In this document: piece after piece, positions 8,182 through 17,514 of the stretch | How positions within the stretch are numbered: the stretch's first letter is position 1 | How the letters are laid out: each line of letters begins with the position of its first letter | Origin: Bdellovibrionales bacterium | GTDB taxonomy: Bacteria; Bdellovibrionota; Bdellovibrionia; Bdellovibrionales; UBA1609 | Reading direction: 5' to 3' | Assembly: GCA_016716765.1 (NCBI GenBank) | Contig: JADJVA010000020.1 | Coordinates: forward strand, 868,001 to 932,000 | Length of the DNA: 64,000 bases | The notes under the pieces: model-generated | The model's database searches: none | What the model was told of the DNA's origin: nothing | The model's input: only the letters and a program-made list of their open reading frames with translations | Translations under genes and position numbers: made by a program

Positions 8182-10575
8182 TTAGAATGGAGCACCAATA
8201 GCAAATTGGAAGTTAATTGAATCCTCTCTGAACTGCAACTTCCTCTCAAATGGAAATCCCCATTCGAATCGAAGTGGACCGATCGGCGAAAACCAACGAA
8301 ATCCAAATCCCGCGTCACTTCGAAAATCACTCAATGCCAAAGTATCATCGGCATTACCGATATCATAAAAAACAACGCCATTGATATTTGCCTCGGTAAT
8401 GAGTGGGAACTGAAATTCAAGGTTGTAATAGAACTGTTGAGTGCCGCCATAGGGACGAAGTGCCGTGTAGCTCGCATACTGATCGCCTGCTGCTATCGCT
8501 TCATCATAGGACTTCTGACTCCTCACCCGTTTCCCGATCGAAAACCAATCATATCCACGAAGACTGTTCGCTCCACCCAACAAAAACAACTCATTAAAAG
8601 GCTCGCTCTTACTTGGATCATTGGATTGAATGAAACCATAGGTTAAATTGTTCCTCCATATCACGTCCCAAAACAGTCTCTTGTAGTACCTGAAGGTTCC
8701 GAAGCCTTTTGTGTAAGAAAGATCCCCACCAAGCCCTGCGTATTCAAGGTTTAAGCTAGAAAAGAGACCGTCTTTCGGCGCAAAACGATCATCTCGCTTG
8801 TCATACTCGAGTGTCACAGTCACAGAACTGGTGACCCCGTTAACTGTCTCAACAGGAAAAATGGTCGGATCGCCTTCACTGCTCAGCTTAATATCCGTGT
8901 CGTCGATTTTATAGCGCAAAAAACCTTTGAGATACGGAGCCAAAGGATGCCCAATTCGAATCGCTCCGCCATTCTTTGTCTCTTCATACTCACTCAAAAT
9001 TCGACGGCTCTGATAGGCGTCAAATCCTACCGACCACTCGGTATCCCGAAAGTAGGGTTCAGTAAAGTTGACGTTAAACTGAGATTGCTTCTTACTGAGA
9101 TCAAGGGAAACACTCAATTTCTGCCCTTTACCCAGCAAATTTGTCTGGCTGACCTGGCCATTAAATACAAAGCCCGCGTAGGTACTGTACCCTGCTCCAA
9201 CTTGTATCGTTCCTGTGTTTCTCTCTTTGACGACAATGTCGATATCCATTCGATCATTGTTTCCTTTTGGTGTTCGAGTATTAAGGGTCACGTCTTCAAA
9301 ATAGCCGAGACGTTTGACGTTGGCGATGGACTCTCGCTTGCGAGTTTCATTGTAGAGCTCTCCTTCGTTTATTTGAAACTCGCGCCGAACAACCTTGTCC
9401 CGCGTTTTTGTATTCCCTAATACATTGATTCTTCCAATATAAACCTTATTGCCCTTGTCTATTTCAAAGGTAACATCCACCCTCTTGTCTTTTTCTCGAA
9501 TTGAGGTCCGAGGAATAATATTGGCAAAAGCGTACCCGAGATCACCATACTTTGCCTGCAAGACACGCAAGTCATTTTGCAGAGTCTCATAGACGAACTG
9601 GTTGCCCTCCTTAACGCCCACCTGGGCCATCAATTCCTCATTGGAAAATAGAAGATCCCCCGTGAAATCAACTCCCCCAATATCGAATTGGTCCCCTTCA
9701 TCTACTCGAATTGTGATGTAGATACCCTTTTTGTCTGGGGTTACATAAACCTGAGGGCGATCTATCTTGACCTGAACAAATCCCTCGTTAAAGTAAAGAA
9801 AATTCAGGATCTGCATATCTCGATCAAAGGCGTCTTGCTTAAAAGATCCAGACCCCCCCATAAAACTAAAAAAACTACCTTCCTGAGTGGCCATCACGGA
9901 TTTTAATTTACCGCTCCCCAGCTTTTTGTTCCCAATGAAGCTCACACGCTTCACTTTCACCATTTCATTTTCTTCGATATCGAATCGCAGATTAACGCTT
10001 TCATTTTCCTTTACGGTCACCAAGCTGTGATTGATGCGGGCCAGAAAATATCCTTTTTCTTCGTAAAGCTTCTCCATTTTCTGGACGGCTTCTCGAATCT
10101 TTGTGTAATCCAGTATTTGGTAGGCTTTCAAACCCGAAGCTTCGGACAAAGCTGTGTCCTCTACTTCGGAATTACCCTTGTATTCAATCCCGACAATTGA
10201 AGGCTTTTCGACCACAGTATAGGTCAAAACAGTTCCATCGCCTCCGTCCTCCTGGTCGACAATGACATCATAAAAAAAACCGGACTTAAAAAGTTCCTTC
10301 ACGTCCTGGCGAACCCTCTCGAAGCTCAGCGGTTCACCTTCAAGTGACTTCAGACGAGCTCGAATAGCATCCTCTTCGATCTTTTTATTCCCTTTGATAG
10401 CAATTTTTCGAACAATTAAAATAGTGGGATGAATGGGAGCGGCCTTACGGACAGACGCTGCTCTTTTCGAGGAACGACGAGCGGCAGGCTCCCTCGCTCC
10501 CTCGTTCTCCTGTCCCCAAACTATATGCCAGGGAATAATCATTGCCATCAAAAAGCCAACTACGAGTCTCGTCAA
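8182..10575 (-). CDS. bamA: Outer membrane protein assembly factor BamA
   Basis: BamA inserts beta-barrel proteins into the outer membrane. The 797-residue protein has a signal peptide (MTRLVVGFLMAMIIPWHIVWG), POTRA repeats over about residues 50-430 (the first beginning VRKIAIKGNKKIEEDAIRAR), and a C-terminal barrel of the Omp85 type. The barrel includes the loop-6 motif region LGGANSLRGYDWFS with the conserved RGY/F triad, and the protein ends in an aromatic (GAPF). The predicted start is TTG at 10575; downstream ATG codons at residues 10 and 12 would shorten the signal. The upstream region is unusual: it holds two inverted hairpin elements. Confidence 0.95.
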   Translation of the reverse strand: MTRLVVGFLMAMIIPWHIVWGQENEGAREPAARRSSKRAASVRKAAPIHPTILIVRKIAIKGNKKIEEDAIRARLKSLEGEPLSFERVRQDVKELFKSGFFYDVIVDQEDGGDGTVLTYTVVEKPSIVGIEYKGNSEVEDTALSEASGLKAYQILDYTKIREAVQKMEKLYEEKGYFLARINHSLVTVKENESVNLRFDIEENEMVKVKRVSFIGNKKLGSGKLKSVMATQEGSFFSFMGGSGSFKQDAFDRDMQILNFLYFNEGFVQVKIDRPQVYVTPDKKGIYITIRVDEGDQFDIGGVDFTGDLLFSNEELMAQVGVKEGNQFVYETLQNDLRVLQAKYGDLGYAFANIIPRTSIREKDKRVDVTFEIDKGNKVYIGRINVLGNTKTRDKVVRREFQINEGELYNETRKRESIANVKRLGYFEDVTLNTRTPKGNNDRMDIDIVVKERNTGTIQVGAGYSTYAGFVFNGQVSQTNLLGKGQKLSVSLDLSKKQSQFNVNFTEPYFRDTEWSVGFDAYQSRRILSEYEETKNGGAIRIGHPLAPYLKGFLRYKIDDTDIKLSSEGDPTIFPVETVNGVTSSVTVTLEYDKRDDRFAPKDGLFSSLNLEYAGLGGDLSYTKGFGTFRYYKRLFWDVIWRNNLTYGFIQSNDPSKSEPFNELFLLGGANSLRGYDWFSIGKRVRSQKSYDEAIAAGDQYASYTALRPYGGTQQFYYNLEFQFPLITEANINGVVFYDIGNADDTLALSDFRSDAGFGFRWFSPIGPLRFEWGFPFERKLQFREDSINFQFAIGAPF

Positions 10576-10743
10576 GGTGAGAAATTCCTAATGGTTTTAA
10601 ATACTTAAAGTCATACTGAGACCGGAGCCTAGCCCGAAGCAGCTGGTTTGTCAAAATCTGCGAGAAGGGAGGTTTCCATTTTTTTTCAGCAACGCACATT
10701 GCCGTCAAGCAAAACCCCTTGAAATCCCCTGTAACGCATTAAG

Positions 10744-10954
10744 CTGGCCTGCTTGATTGTTGTTCCAAACTCCAAGGGTGCCGGCTGAAGAGGATCTTAG
10801 GAATTCAGGATCTTCAAACATGCGTCCGGCAGCAGCGCTCACGTCGTGAGCACTGCACCAAGCCGAACTCGATCCTGAAATCCTAAGATCTGCTTCAGCC
10901 AGGCTCCCGTGTCTTTTGGACACAACAGAATCACCGAAGGCTTGCGGGCCAAGC
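10744..10954 (+). repeat. Hairpin element, copy 1 (inverted partner at 11135-11340)
   Basis: A roughly 210-bp repeat unit. Its core is a 30-bp near-perfect stem (10783-10812 with 10871-10900, starting GGCTGAAG and closing CTTCAGCC) enclosing a 58-nt loop that contains its own hairpin GCTCACG-T-CGTGAGC. Flanks shared with copy 2 begin near CTGGCC and include GTTGTTCCAAACTCCAAGG on one side and CACCGAAGGCTTGCGG on the other. Against copy 2 the loop differs at one base only, whereas the stem differs at several positions and yet remains paired in each copy. No protein is supported in it. Confidence 0.85.
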
Positions 10955-11134
10955 AAGGATTCCTACTTCGCAAAGGCGATCATGACAGATGATCCTTAAG
11001 GCTTCTGGAGTCTCTCATTGCACACCAGGCTTTGTGGATGAGGCGATTGATATTGGCTCTGAGTATGGAGTAGGTGTGATTTAGAGAATCCTCGGCGTCC
11101 GTCCGACTTTAAGGATCTTGATTTTAATGCAGCG

Positions 11135-11340
11135 GCTGGGCCGCAAGCCTTCGGTGGATCTGCTGTATCCAAAAACACAGGGAGCTGGCTGAAGCAATCT
11201 CAGGGGTTCAGGATCGAGTTCGGCTTGGTGCAGTGCTCACAACGTGAGCGCTGCTGCCGGACGCATGTTTGAAGATCCTGAACCCCTGAGATTGCTTCAG
11301 CCATGAACCTTGGAGTTTGGAACAACAATCACGGGGCCAG
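11135..11340 (-). repeat. Hairpin element, copy 2, inverted relative to copy 1
   Basis: The inverted counterpart of the element at 10744-10954. The stem at 11187-11215 and 11274-11302 is a perfect 29-bp inverted repeat (GGCTGAAGCAATC ... GATTGCTTCAGCC). Its loop is identical to copy 1 except for one T/C change. Because the two copies face each other across about 180 bp, the whole 10744-11340 region can also pair with itself as one large cruciform. The bamA to lolD gap (10576-11346) contains nothing else that I can identify. Confidence 0.85.
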
Positions 11341-11346
11341 TTTATG

Positions 11347-12051
11347 TTATGTGAAGAGAGCCGTGGAGTCCTTCACCCAGAGCCCATCTTTCATGCGATG
11401 CACCCGAGGAAACTGAGAGGCAAACTCTTGATCATGCGTGACGACCACTAATGTCAGCTCCATCCTCTGCTTGAGTTCAAAAAATAATTCTTGGATTCGG
11501 TGACTGTTCTTGGTGTCAAGATTCCCTGTGGGCTCATCGGCAAGAAGAATTTCTGGCTCGTTCAGAAGAGCTCTCGCAATAGCCACTCGTTGCTGCTCTC
11601 CCCCGCTCAATTCGGAGGGAAAGTGGTCCTTCCTGTCCATCATCCCCAAGGTGGCCATGAGTTCTTCCGCCCGCTCTCGTGCCATTCGCTTTGACCGTCC
11701 GCCGATACGGGCAGGCATCATCACGTTTTCAATAGCAGTAAATTCTCCCATCAGGTGGTGAAATTGAAACACGAATCCAAGCTTCGAATTGCGAAATTTG
11801 GCCAAGTCTTCGTCTGATTGACGAAACAGATCCTTACCTCGATAGAGAACAGTCCCCATGGAAGGCTTGTCGAGTGTTCCCATGATGTGCAGCAAAGTGC
11901 TCTTTCCAGCTCCACTGGCTCCCACGATGCATACTGCATCCCCTTTGTTCACATTCAAATCAAGTCCCTTGAGAATATCCAAGCGGCCAGATCCCATAGG
12001 ATAAAATTTTTGAATGCCACGCGCCGAGAGCATAGGTAGGCTATCAATCAT
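11347..12051 (-). CDS. lolD: Lipoprotein-releasing ABC transporter ATPase LolD
   Basis: LolD powers release of outer-membrane lipoproteins from the inner membrane to the LolA carrier. The sequence shows Walker A GASGAGKSTLLHIMG, the Q-loop in FVFQFHHLMGEFTAIENV, the signature LSGGEQQRVAIARAL, Walker B ILLADEPTGNLD and the switch histidine in VVVTHDQEFA. The chosen ATG at 12051 (MIDSLPMLS) gives 234 residues, normal for LolD, and overlaps the end of lolC by 8 nt. The same frame is open to 12111, but that would put 20 extra residues inside lolC. Confidence 0.92.
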   Translation of the reverse strand: MIDSLPMLSARGIQKFYPMGSGRLDILKGLDLNVNKGDAVCIVGASGAGKSTLLHIMGTLDKPSMGTVLYRGKDLFRQSDEDLAKFRNSKLGFVFQFHHLMGEFTAIENVMMPARIGGRSKRMARERAEELMATLGMMDRKDHFPSELSGGEQQRVAIARALLNEPEILLADEPTGNLDTKNSHRIQELFFELKQRMELTLVVVTHDQEFASQFPRVHRMKDGLWVKDSTALFT

Positions 12052-13270
12052 AACGAAGTCCTTCCACGGGAGGTAATTTTGCCCCGCGCCTGGCTGGGGC
12101 CAATGTCGCAAGGTAACAGATCAACATGGAGACACCAAGGATGGCTGAGAGATCAGTCAATCTAAACTCAATGTCGACTCTTTCTAACTTATAAACTTCA
12201 CCAGGAAGAAGTCCCCAGCGCTTTTCTGCGTAGACAAAACCAAAACTTAAAGCAGCTCCGAGAAGAAGCCCCATGAGGGATCCAATCCCACCGATGAGGA
12301 GACCTTGAATGGTGAATAATTTCACTAAAAACTTTTGCGTCGCACCTAAAGTCTTCAAAATCGAAATGTCTCCAAATCGTCGCATGACACTGACAAAAAG
12401 GGTGCTTGAAATATTGAAACAGGCCGCAATAACCATGATCAACAACACAAAAAATATAACAAGCTTTTCAAGTTTTACGGCCTCAAACAAATTGCGATTG
12501 ACATCCTCCCAGTCACGAGTCCAATAGGAGTGGCCCAAAGCTTGGCTGAGAGCAAAGGCAACTTCCTTTGCCTTGTCATCTTCGTCAAGCTTCAATCTGT
12601 ATCCCATAATCTGATCACCAATCTGTGCAAAATCCTGAGCAGCCGACAGTTGGGTCAATACAAATCGCTGATTCCAATCGTGACGACCAAGGTCCAAGAT
12701 TCCTCTCACAAAAAATTTCTTAAGCCGAGGGTGAATTGATGAACTGTCAAATTCTCCCGACAGAGGAATGACCACTCTAAATACATCTCCAACAGAAAGA
12801 TGAAAGGACTCTGCCAAACCTCGTCCCACAAGAGCACCATCAACACCTTCAGCATTGGCCCCAAAGGCAAACTCCCCGCCAATTATTCTATTTTTCAACC
12901 GAAGTACTTTCTCGTAGCTAGTGGGATCTACACCTTGCACGACAACTCCCGCCACTCTTTTTTGGTGAGCAATGACCGCTTCAAGATATACAAAGGGAGT
13001 TTCAGCCTTTATGTGGGATGATGTCTTGTGTATCTGATCAAGAAATTCCTGCTTATCATTGATGGGCTGACCTCTCTTCATAACTAGAACGTGTCCCACA
13101 GAATCAATCACTGAATTTTTTAGTGTTGTCTCAAATCCGCTGACCACGGCCATTGCTACAACCATTGAGGCCACCCCAATGACAAGGCCAAAAATACTTA
13201 AGATAGTGGTGAGGTTTAAAAACTTTTGACCAGACCGAAAAAATTTCCAAACCAGCCAAAGCTGATACAC
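12044..13270 (-). CDS. lolC: Lipoprotein-releasing ABC transporter permease LolC/LolE
   Basis: A 408-residue inner-membrane permease of the LolCE type. It has an N-terminal transmembrane helix (TTILSIFGLVIGVASMVVAM), a large periplasmic domain of about 220 residues that receives lipoproteins or LolA, then three C-terminal transmembrane helices with the FtsX-fold hallmark around NISSTLFVSVMRRFGDISIL. Start is GTG at 13270, whose G is the last base of the prfB stop codon, so the genes are translationally coupled. Only one permease gene is present here, as in bacteria with a LolF-like homodimer or a distant second copy. Confidence 0.92.
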   Translation of the reverse strand: MYQLWLVWKFFRSGQKFLNLTTILSIFGLVIGVASMVVAMAVVSGFETTLKNSVIDSVGHVLVMKRGQPINDKQEFLDQIHKTSSHIKAETPFVYLEAVIAHQKRVAGVVVQGVDPTSYEKVLRLKNRIIGGEFAFGANAEGVDGALVGRGLAESFHLSVGDVFRVVIPLSGEFDSSSIHPRLKKFFVRGILDLGRHDWNQRFVLTQLSAAQDFAQIGDQIMGYRLKLDEDDKAKEVAFALSQALGHSYWTRDWEDVNRNLFEAVKLEKLVIFFVLLIMVIAACFNISSTLFVSVMRRFGDISILKTLGATQKFLVKLFTIQGLLIGGIGSLMGLLLGAALSFGFVYAEKRWGLLPGEVYKLERVDIEFRLTDLSAILGVSMLICYLATLAPARRGAKLPPVEGLRYD

Positions 13271-14407
13271 TAACCACCACCGGTTGAAGTTGAGACCATC
13301 GCTTGAGACTTAAGAAACGCCTCAATAAACTCATCCAAATGACCATCCAGCACACGATCGGGATTCCCCGATTCTGTGTCCGTCCGATGATCCTTCACCA
13401 TCTTATAAGGATGCAAAACATAGGAACGAATCTGACTGCCCCATTCGTTCTCAGCCTTTGCACCCTCAATGATTTCTTTTTCCTTTTTTCGCCTTTCTAA
13501 CTCCCTCTCATACAGGGCCGCCCGAAGCATCTTGTATGCCCTCTCACGATTAGAAATTTGACTCCGCTCATTCTGACACTGGACGACCACTCCGGTTGGC
13601 AAATGAGTGATCCTCACTGCTGAATCGGTTCTGTTCACGTGCTGGCCACCGGCCCCACCGGAACGATAGGTATCAATGCGAAGATCCTCGTCCTTGATGA
13701 CTATCTCAATGTCATCTTCCACCTCAGGCCAGGCGTAAACGGAGGCAAAACTTGTATGACGTCTCGCATTAGAATCGAAGGGACTTATTCTTACCAAGCG
13801 ATGAACTCCTGACTCTGATTTCAAATTCCCGAAGGCATAGGGTCCCTCAATCAGAAGCGTGGCAGATTTGATTCCGGCACCCTCGCCATCAGTAAGAGCC
13901 AAAGTTTCTAATCGATAACCTTTTTGTTCCGCATACCGAATATACATTCGATAGAGCATCTGGGCCCAATCGCAGGCCTCTGTTCCTCCGGCGCCTGCAT
14001 TGATGCTCAAATAAGCACTGTTCAGGTCTGTCTCCCCGCTCATGAGTACTTTTAACTCAAAACCTTGAATCACTGACCCAATGCCAACGAGCTCTTGCTT
14101 GATTTCCAGAAAAGATTTTTCATCTTCTTCCTCGACGACCATTTCAAGAAGGACCCCAGAGTCCTCGATTCTTTGATTGAGAGTGTGCCAATCAGCCACA
14201 GATTTCTCTAGAAAGACCTTCTCGGAATTAATTTTCTGCATTTCTTTGTGATTGTTCCAGATCGCCGGATTTTGAGCTTGCTGCTCTAGTTCTTCTGCTC
14301 TCTTCGCTTTTCCCGCGATGTCAAAGATACCCCCTCAGATCAAGGGTTCTGACCTTATACTCACTCAATTGGGATCTTATTTCTGCTAAGTCTGTTGCTA
14401 TGGACAT
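13270..14407 (-). CDS. prfB: Peptide chain release factor 2 with programmed +1 frameshift
   Basis: RF2 terminates translation at UGA and UAA. The first frame runs from ATG at 14407 for 28 codons to an in-frame TGA at 14321-14323. After a +1 shift at CTT-TGA-C the frame continues LDIAGKAKRAEELEQ to the stop at 13270, giving about 378 residues. The protein has the SPF anticodon-recognition tripeptide (ISPFDSNARRHTSF) and the catalytic GGQ in GGAGGQHVNRTDS. The shift site is preceded by the Shine-Dalgarno-like AGGGGG, as in most bacteria, so RF2 controls its own synthesis. lolC follows directly. Confidence 0.95.
14320..14335 (-). promoter_or_regulatory. prfB: prfB autoregulatory frameshift signal
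   Basis: On the minus strand the sequence is AGGGGGTATCTTTGAC. The AGGGGG acts as internal Shine-Dalgarno sequence, three bases before the slippery CUU codon and the UGA stop. Low RF2 leaves UGA unread and favours the +1 shift, raising RF2. This matches the known bacterial consensus base for base in the core. Confidence 0.95.
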
Positions 14408-14481
14408 GATTGCTCCTTCTGGTCCCACAAGCTCCAGAGACTAGCAAATCAAAGACTGTCAGGCAACCACTGCCTGAATCA

Positions 14482-14922
14482 TCAGTACTCCTGCCAAAAT
14501 TTTTCCCAAATTTCATCTTGAATTTTAAACATACGCTGGGCATCTCGTTGCGATTTCTCATGCTCAAAGCCTAACAGATGCAAAAGACCATGCAAAACAA
14601 GATAAGACAACTCCTCCTTGACTCCCAAATGATGATCCCTTGCCTGACGACGAACGACCTCAAGAGAAAATACCAACTCCCCCAAACTGTCGTCATCAAT
14701 ACCAGCGAAACTAAGAACGTCCGTCGCGTAGCTTTTCTTTCGATACTTACGATTGAGTTGCCGAGCCTCCGGCACAGAAAGAAACACAACCACTACCTGA
14801 GATGCTTTTCCGGTGCCCTTTATTCTTCTTTTGGCGAGAGCTTTCAGAAAATAATTCACGCATAAATAGATAAAGGCTCTCGGCACTCGGCCCGGAGTGC
14901 GATTGATGATGAGGCAACTCAT
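14482..14922 (-). CDS. ybeY: Endoribonuclease YbeY (rRNA maturation)
   Basis: YbeY is a zinc-dependent single-strand endoribonuclease needed for 16S rRNA 3' end maturation and ribosome quality control. The 146-residue product has the metal-binding motif HGLLHLLGFEHEK (three histidines of the HGXLHLXGXDH signature, with Glu in place of the usual Asp) and TDVLSFAGID with SLGELVFS upstream. It overlaps the 7TM-HD gene by 4 nt; in many bacteria the same neighbour is present, often with phoH, which is missing here. Confidence 0.93.
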   Translation of the reverse strand: MSCLIINRTPGRVPRAFIYLCVNYFLKALAKRRIKGTGKASQVVVVFLSVPEARQLNRKYRKKSYATDVLSFAGIDDDSLGELVFSLEVVRRQARDHHLGVKEELSYLVLHGLLHLLGFEHEKSQRDAQRMFKIQDEIWEKFWQEY

Positions 14923-17363
14923 GCCGAGTGAGTACCCTTCTTCTCAGACTTACCAACAGAGGCTTGCTGTTGAGACGACGACTTCCCGGAACCATAGTGG
15001 TAGGGGTTCGTTTGAGGATAATCAATGCGCTGATGATAGATGCCAAGCAAAATCCGTTTGAAAGATTTCTCGATGACGGATAAATCTGCCAAAGTCAAAT
15101 TGCATTCGTTCAACTGACCGTCGAGAAATTTTGCCTGAATGATATTTTTGACCAAATTTTGAAGTCGTGTCGCCGTTGGTTCATCTAATGATCGCGCCGC
15201 TGCTTCTATACTGTCTGCTAACATGACAAGAGCAGCTTCACGGAACTGCGGTTTAGGACCAGGATAACGAAAATCATCTTCAATAACCTGATCAACATTT
15301 CTATCGGCCTCATCTAAAGCCTTATTATGAAAATAGGAAATCAATGTTGTTCCATGGTGCTGAAGAACCCCGTCAATGATTGGCTTACCCAGCTTGTGCT
15401 TGAGTCCCATCTCAACTCCATCTTTAACATGAGCGATGAGAATGGTCTTGGAGAGATAGGGAGAAATGTGATCATGAGGATTATGTCCCTGTCTCTGGTT
15501 TTCAATGAAGTACTGGGCATGCGGCATCTTTCCGATATCGTGATAATATGACATTACCTTGCCCAAAAGAGCATTGGCGCCAATCTCCTTTGCGGCAGCT
15601 TCAACCATGCTTCCAACAACAAGTGAGTGATGATACGTCCCTGGTGCTTTGACGATCATTTCCTGCATCAACGGATGGTTGAGATTACTCAACTCCAACA
15701 GCTTTACATCCGTCGTATAATTAAATCCCGTCTCGAGGAGAGGCACAATCATCATCGCCACCATTGAAGAGAGTAATCCTCCCAACAAACCAGCCGGAAC
15801 ATTCCAAAGAAGATCATTCAACAGAGCCTCGCTCCCAATCCCCTGGATGAGCGTGAAAAGCGCGATAATCAGAGCCTGAATCAGACCTGTTCGAATTCCA
15901 GCCAAATAGATGTCATTTCTCTTTTTACAAGCGTAAACGCCGCGGGCCGCCGCCACTCCCCCAATCAGCGAAACCACTAGGAAACTAAAATTAAAATCCA
16001 CCATAATGGCCCCGGCCGTGGCGATAAAGGCTGTAAAAAGCCATACCACCTCACCCGAACTGATCACCAACCCCACGAGCATTGGTCCAGCGGCAAAGGG
16101 AGCCGCGTAAAGGAAAACACTCGGAGGAATCAATTTGCCATACTTTACAACAAAAGCCGCATCCGTCATAAATAGAAACACTTTGGCAAGAAAGACCACC
16201 ACCACTGTCACTAAAGCCATGACAGCAAAATCTCTGTTTTCAACTTTGATTCTCTTTTGAGTGAATCGGCGAGAGTAAGAGAAAAACACAAGAATCAAAG
16301 TCAAAAATAGAAGGGCCGTCACCAAAGAAATAAAGTCACTGCGGCGATCAGACTTCAAGTTTCGAATCTCTCCCAATAAAGTGACGTGAATCGGCTGAAC
16401 AACGGCCCCCTCGGCAATGACCGTCTGGTTTTTTGCAATGCTGAGTTGGACAGGCAACACAGAATTCCGGGCCTTGAGCTTTCGTCCTGTTGTCTCCTGT
16501 CGATTGAATGTCAAATTTGGAACCAATAGAGAAAACGATAAGCTGAGTAAATGCTTTGCGTCTTTTGGAGACAATTGCTCCGTCCCAGGAATTCCTTCAA
16601 AATTAAAATTTTTTCGAGTCCTTAGGTCCTTGAGTTCTCCCCTGACAGAGGTATATTCTTCTCCGCCTCCCTCACGATCTACGACTCTCACAGTCAGAGC
16701 CGAGTCTGGCGCTGAAAGTAAATTATTGGATTCATCTATTACCCGGAAGTTCGACCATTTGCTGATTGCCTCTATAAGGATATTTTCAAGACGTGCACTG
16801 AATCGCCTTTCAATGAGCCACTGAAAGAGAATATCTGACACTCCGTAACCCAGCTCCTGTTCAAAAACTTTCTTATTTTGAAAGAATTTACTTTCTACAT
16901 CTTCACGTTTGGACTCGCTGACCGGCCATTCCACGCTTTTCACAAGCAGACGCATATGCCGCCATGATTTATAAATATTTCGCGCTATATTTTCGTAAAC
17001 GTCGGGATCATAATCAAATACGGGCAGCACGCCTTGTTCGGCTTCTTTTCTCTTCAATTCGGTAGCAACTTCATCAATAATTTGAAATCCAATGGGTGAT
17101 TTGATATCCGAAGTCGCAACATCGCCGACCTGTAGAAAATAAGGAAAATCTATGTCCCAAAAAAGCAGAAATGAAAGAAGAACAGAAAAAGAGAGCAACA
17201 AAGCCAGGCGTCGAAACTTAAACTGAGAATCCACCCTGTGGACAATCTTGCCAACCAGCGTCTGCTCAAATCCCAAATTATCAACCCACTCCAAAAATCG
17301 ACGAGAGTGGTCAATATACTTGGTTCGAGAATGAATTTCATTTTTACGCTTATCTTTACCCAA
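14919..17363 (-). CDS. 7TM-HD domain phosphodiesterase, PgpH type
   Basis: An 814-residue inner-membrane protein. It has one transmembrane helix near residue 50, a large extracytoplasmic 7TMR-HDED domain (about 75-340), seven transmembrane helices (about 345-560) and a C-terminal HD phosphohydrolase domain. The HD residues are seen in YHHSLVVGSMVEAAA, YYHDIGKMPHAQYF and LQHHGTTLISYF. Listeria PgpH with this architecture hydrolyses cyclic di-AMP. The family match is clear; the substrate in this organism is not proven, and no diadenylate cyclase is visible in the window. It overlaps ybeY by 4 nt and is divergent from mazG. Confidence 0.88.
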   Translation of the reverse strand: MGKDKRKNEIHSRTKYIDHSRRFLEWVDNLGFEQTLVGKIVHRVDSQFKFRRLALLLSFSVLLSFLLFWDIDFPYFLQVGDVATSDIKSPIGFQIIDEVATELKRKEAEQGVLPVFDYDPDVYENIARNIYKSWRHMRLLVKSVEWPVSESKREDVESKFFQNKKVFEQELGYGVSDILFQWLIERRFSARLENILIEAISKWSNFRVIDESNNLLSAPDSALTVRVVDREGGGEEYTSVRGELKDLRTRKNFNFEGIPGTEQLSPKDAKHLLSLSFSLLVPNLTFNRQETTGRKLKARNSVLPVQLSIAKNQTVIAEGAVVQPIHVTLLGEIRNLKSDRRSDFISLVTALLFLTLILVFFSYSRRFTQKRIKVENRDFAVMALVTVVVVFLAKVFLFMTDAAFVVKYGKLIPPSVFLYAAPFAAGPMLVGLVISSGEVVWLFTAFIATAGAIMVDFNFSFLVVSLIGGVAAARGVYACKKRNDIYLAGIRTGLIQALIIALFTLIQGIGSEALLNDLLWNVPAGLLGGLLSSMVAMMIVPLLETGFNYTTDVKLLELSNLNHPLMQEMIVKAPGTYHHSLVVGSMVEAAAKEIGANALLGKVMSYYHDIGKMPHAQYFIENQRQGHNPHDHISPYLSKTILIAHVKDGVEMGLKHKLGKPIIDGVLQHHGTTLISYFHNKALDEADRNVDQVIEDDFRYPGPKPQFREAALVMLADSIEAAARSLDEPTATRLQNLVKNIIQAKFLDGQLNECNLTLADLSVIEKSFKRILLGIYHQRIDYPQTNPYHYGSGKSSSQQQASVGKSEKKGTHSA

Positions 17364-17514
17364 AGATCATGATTTCCTTCGCAAACTGCTCTATCTATTT
17401 TTCGGTATGCCCACGAAAAAAGATGCAAGTTCCCCGACTCAGTGGCATGAATCCGGACTTAAAGATAGACAATTGTCCCTCACATTTAAAGTCAAGGTGT
17501 GTAAAGGTGTTAAA

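Noticed and set aside
10705..11178. Minus-strand frames of 60-83 codons between bamA and lolD
   Set aside because: They run through the inverted hairpin elements, have no family features and mirror the palindromes.
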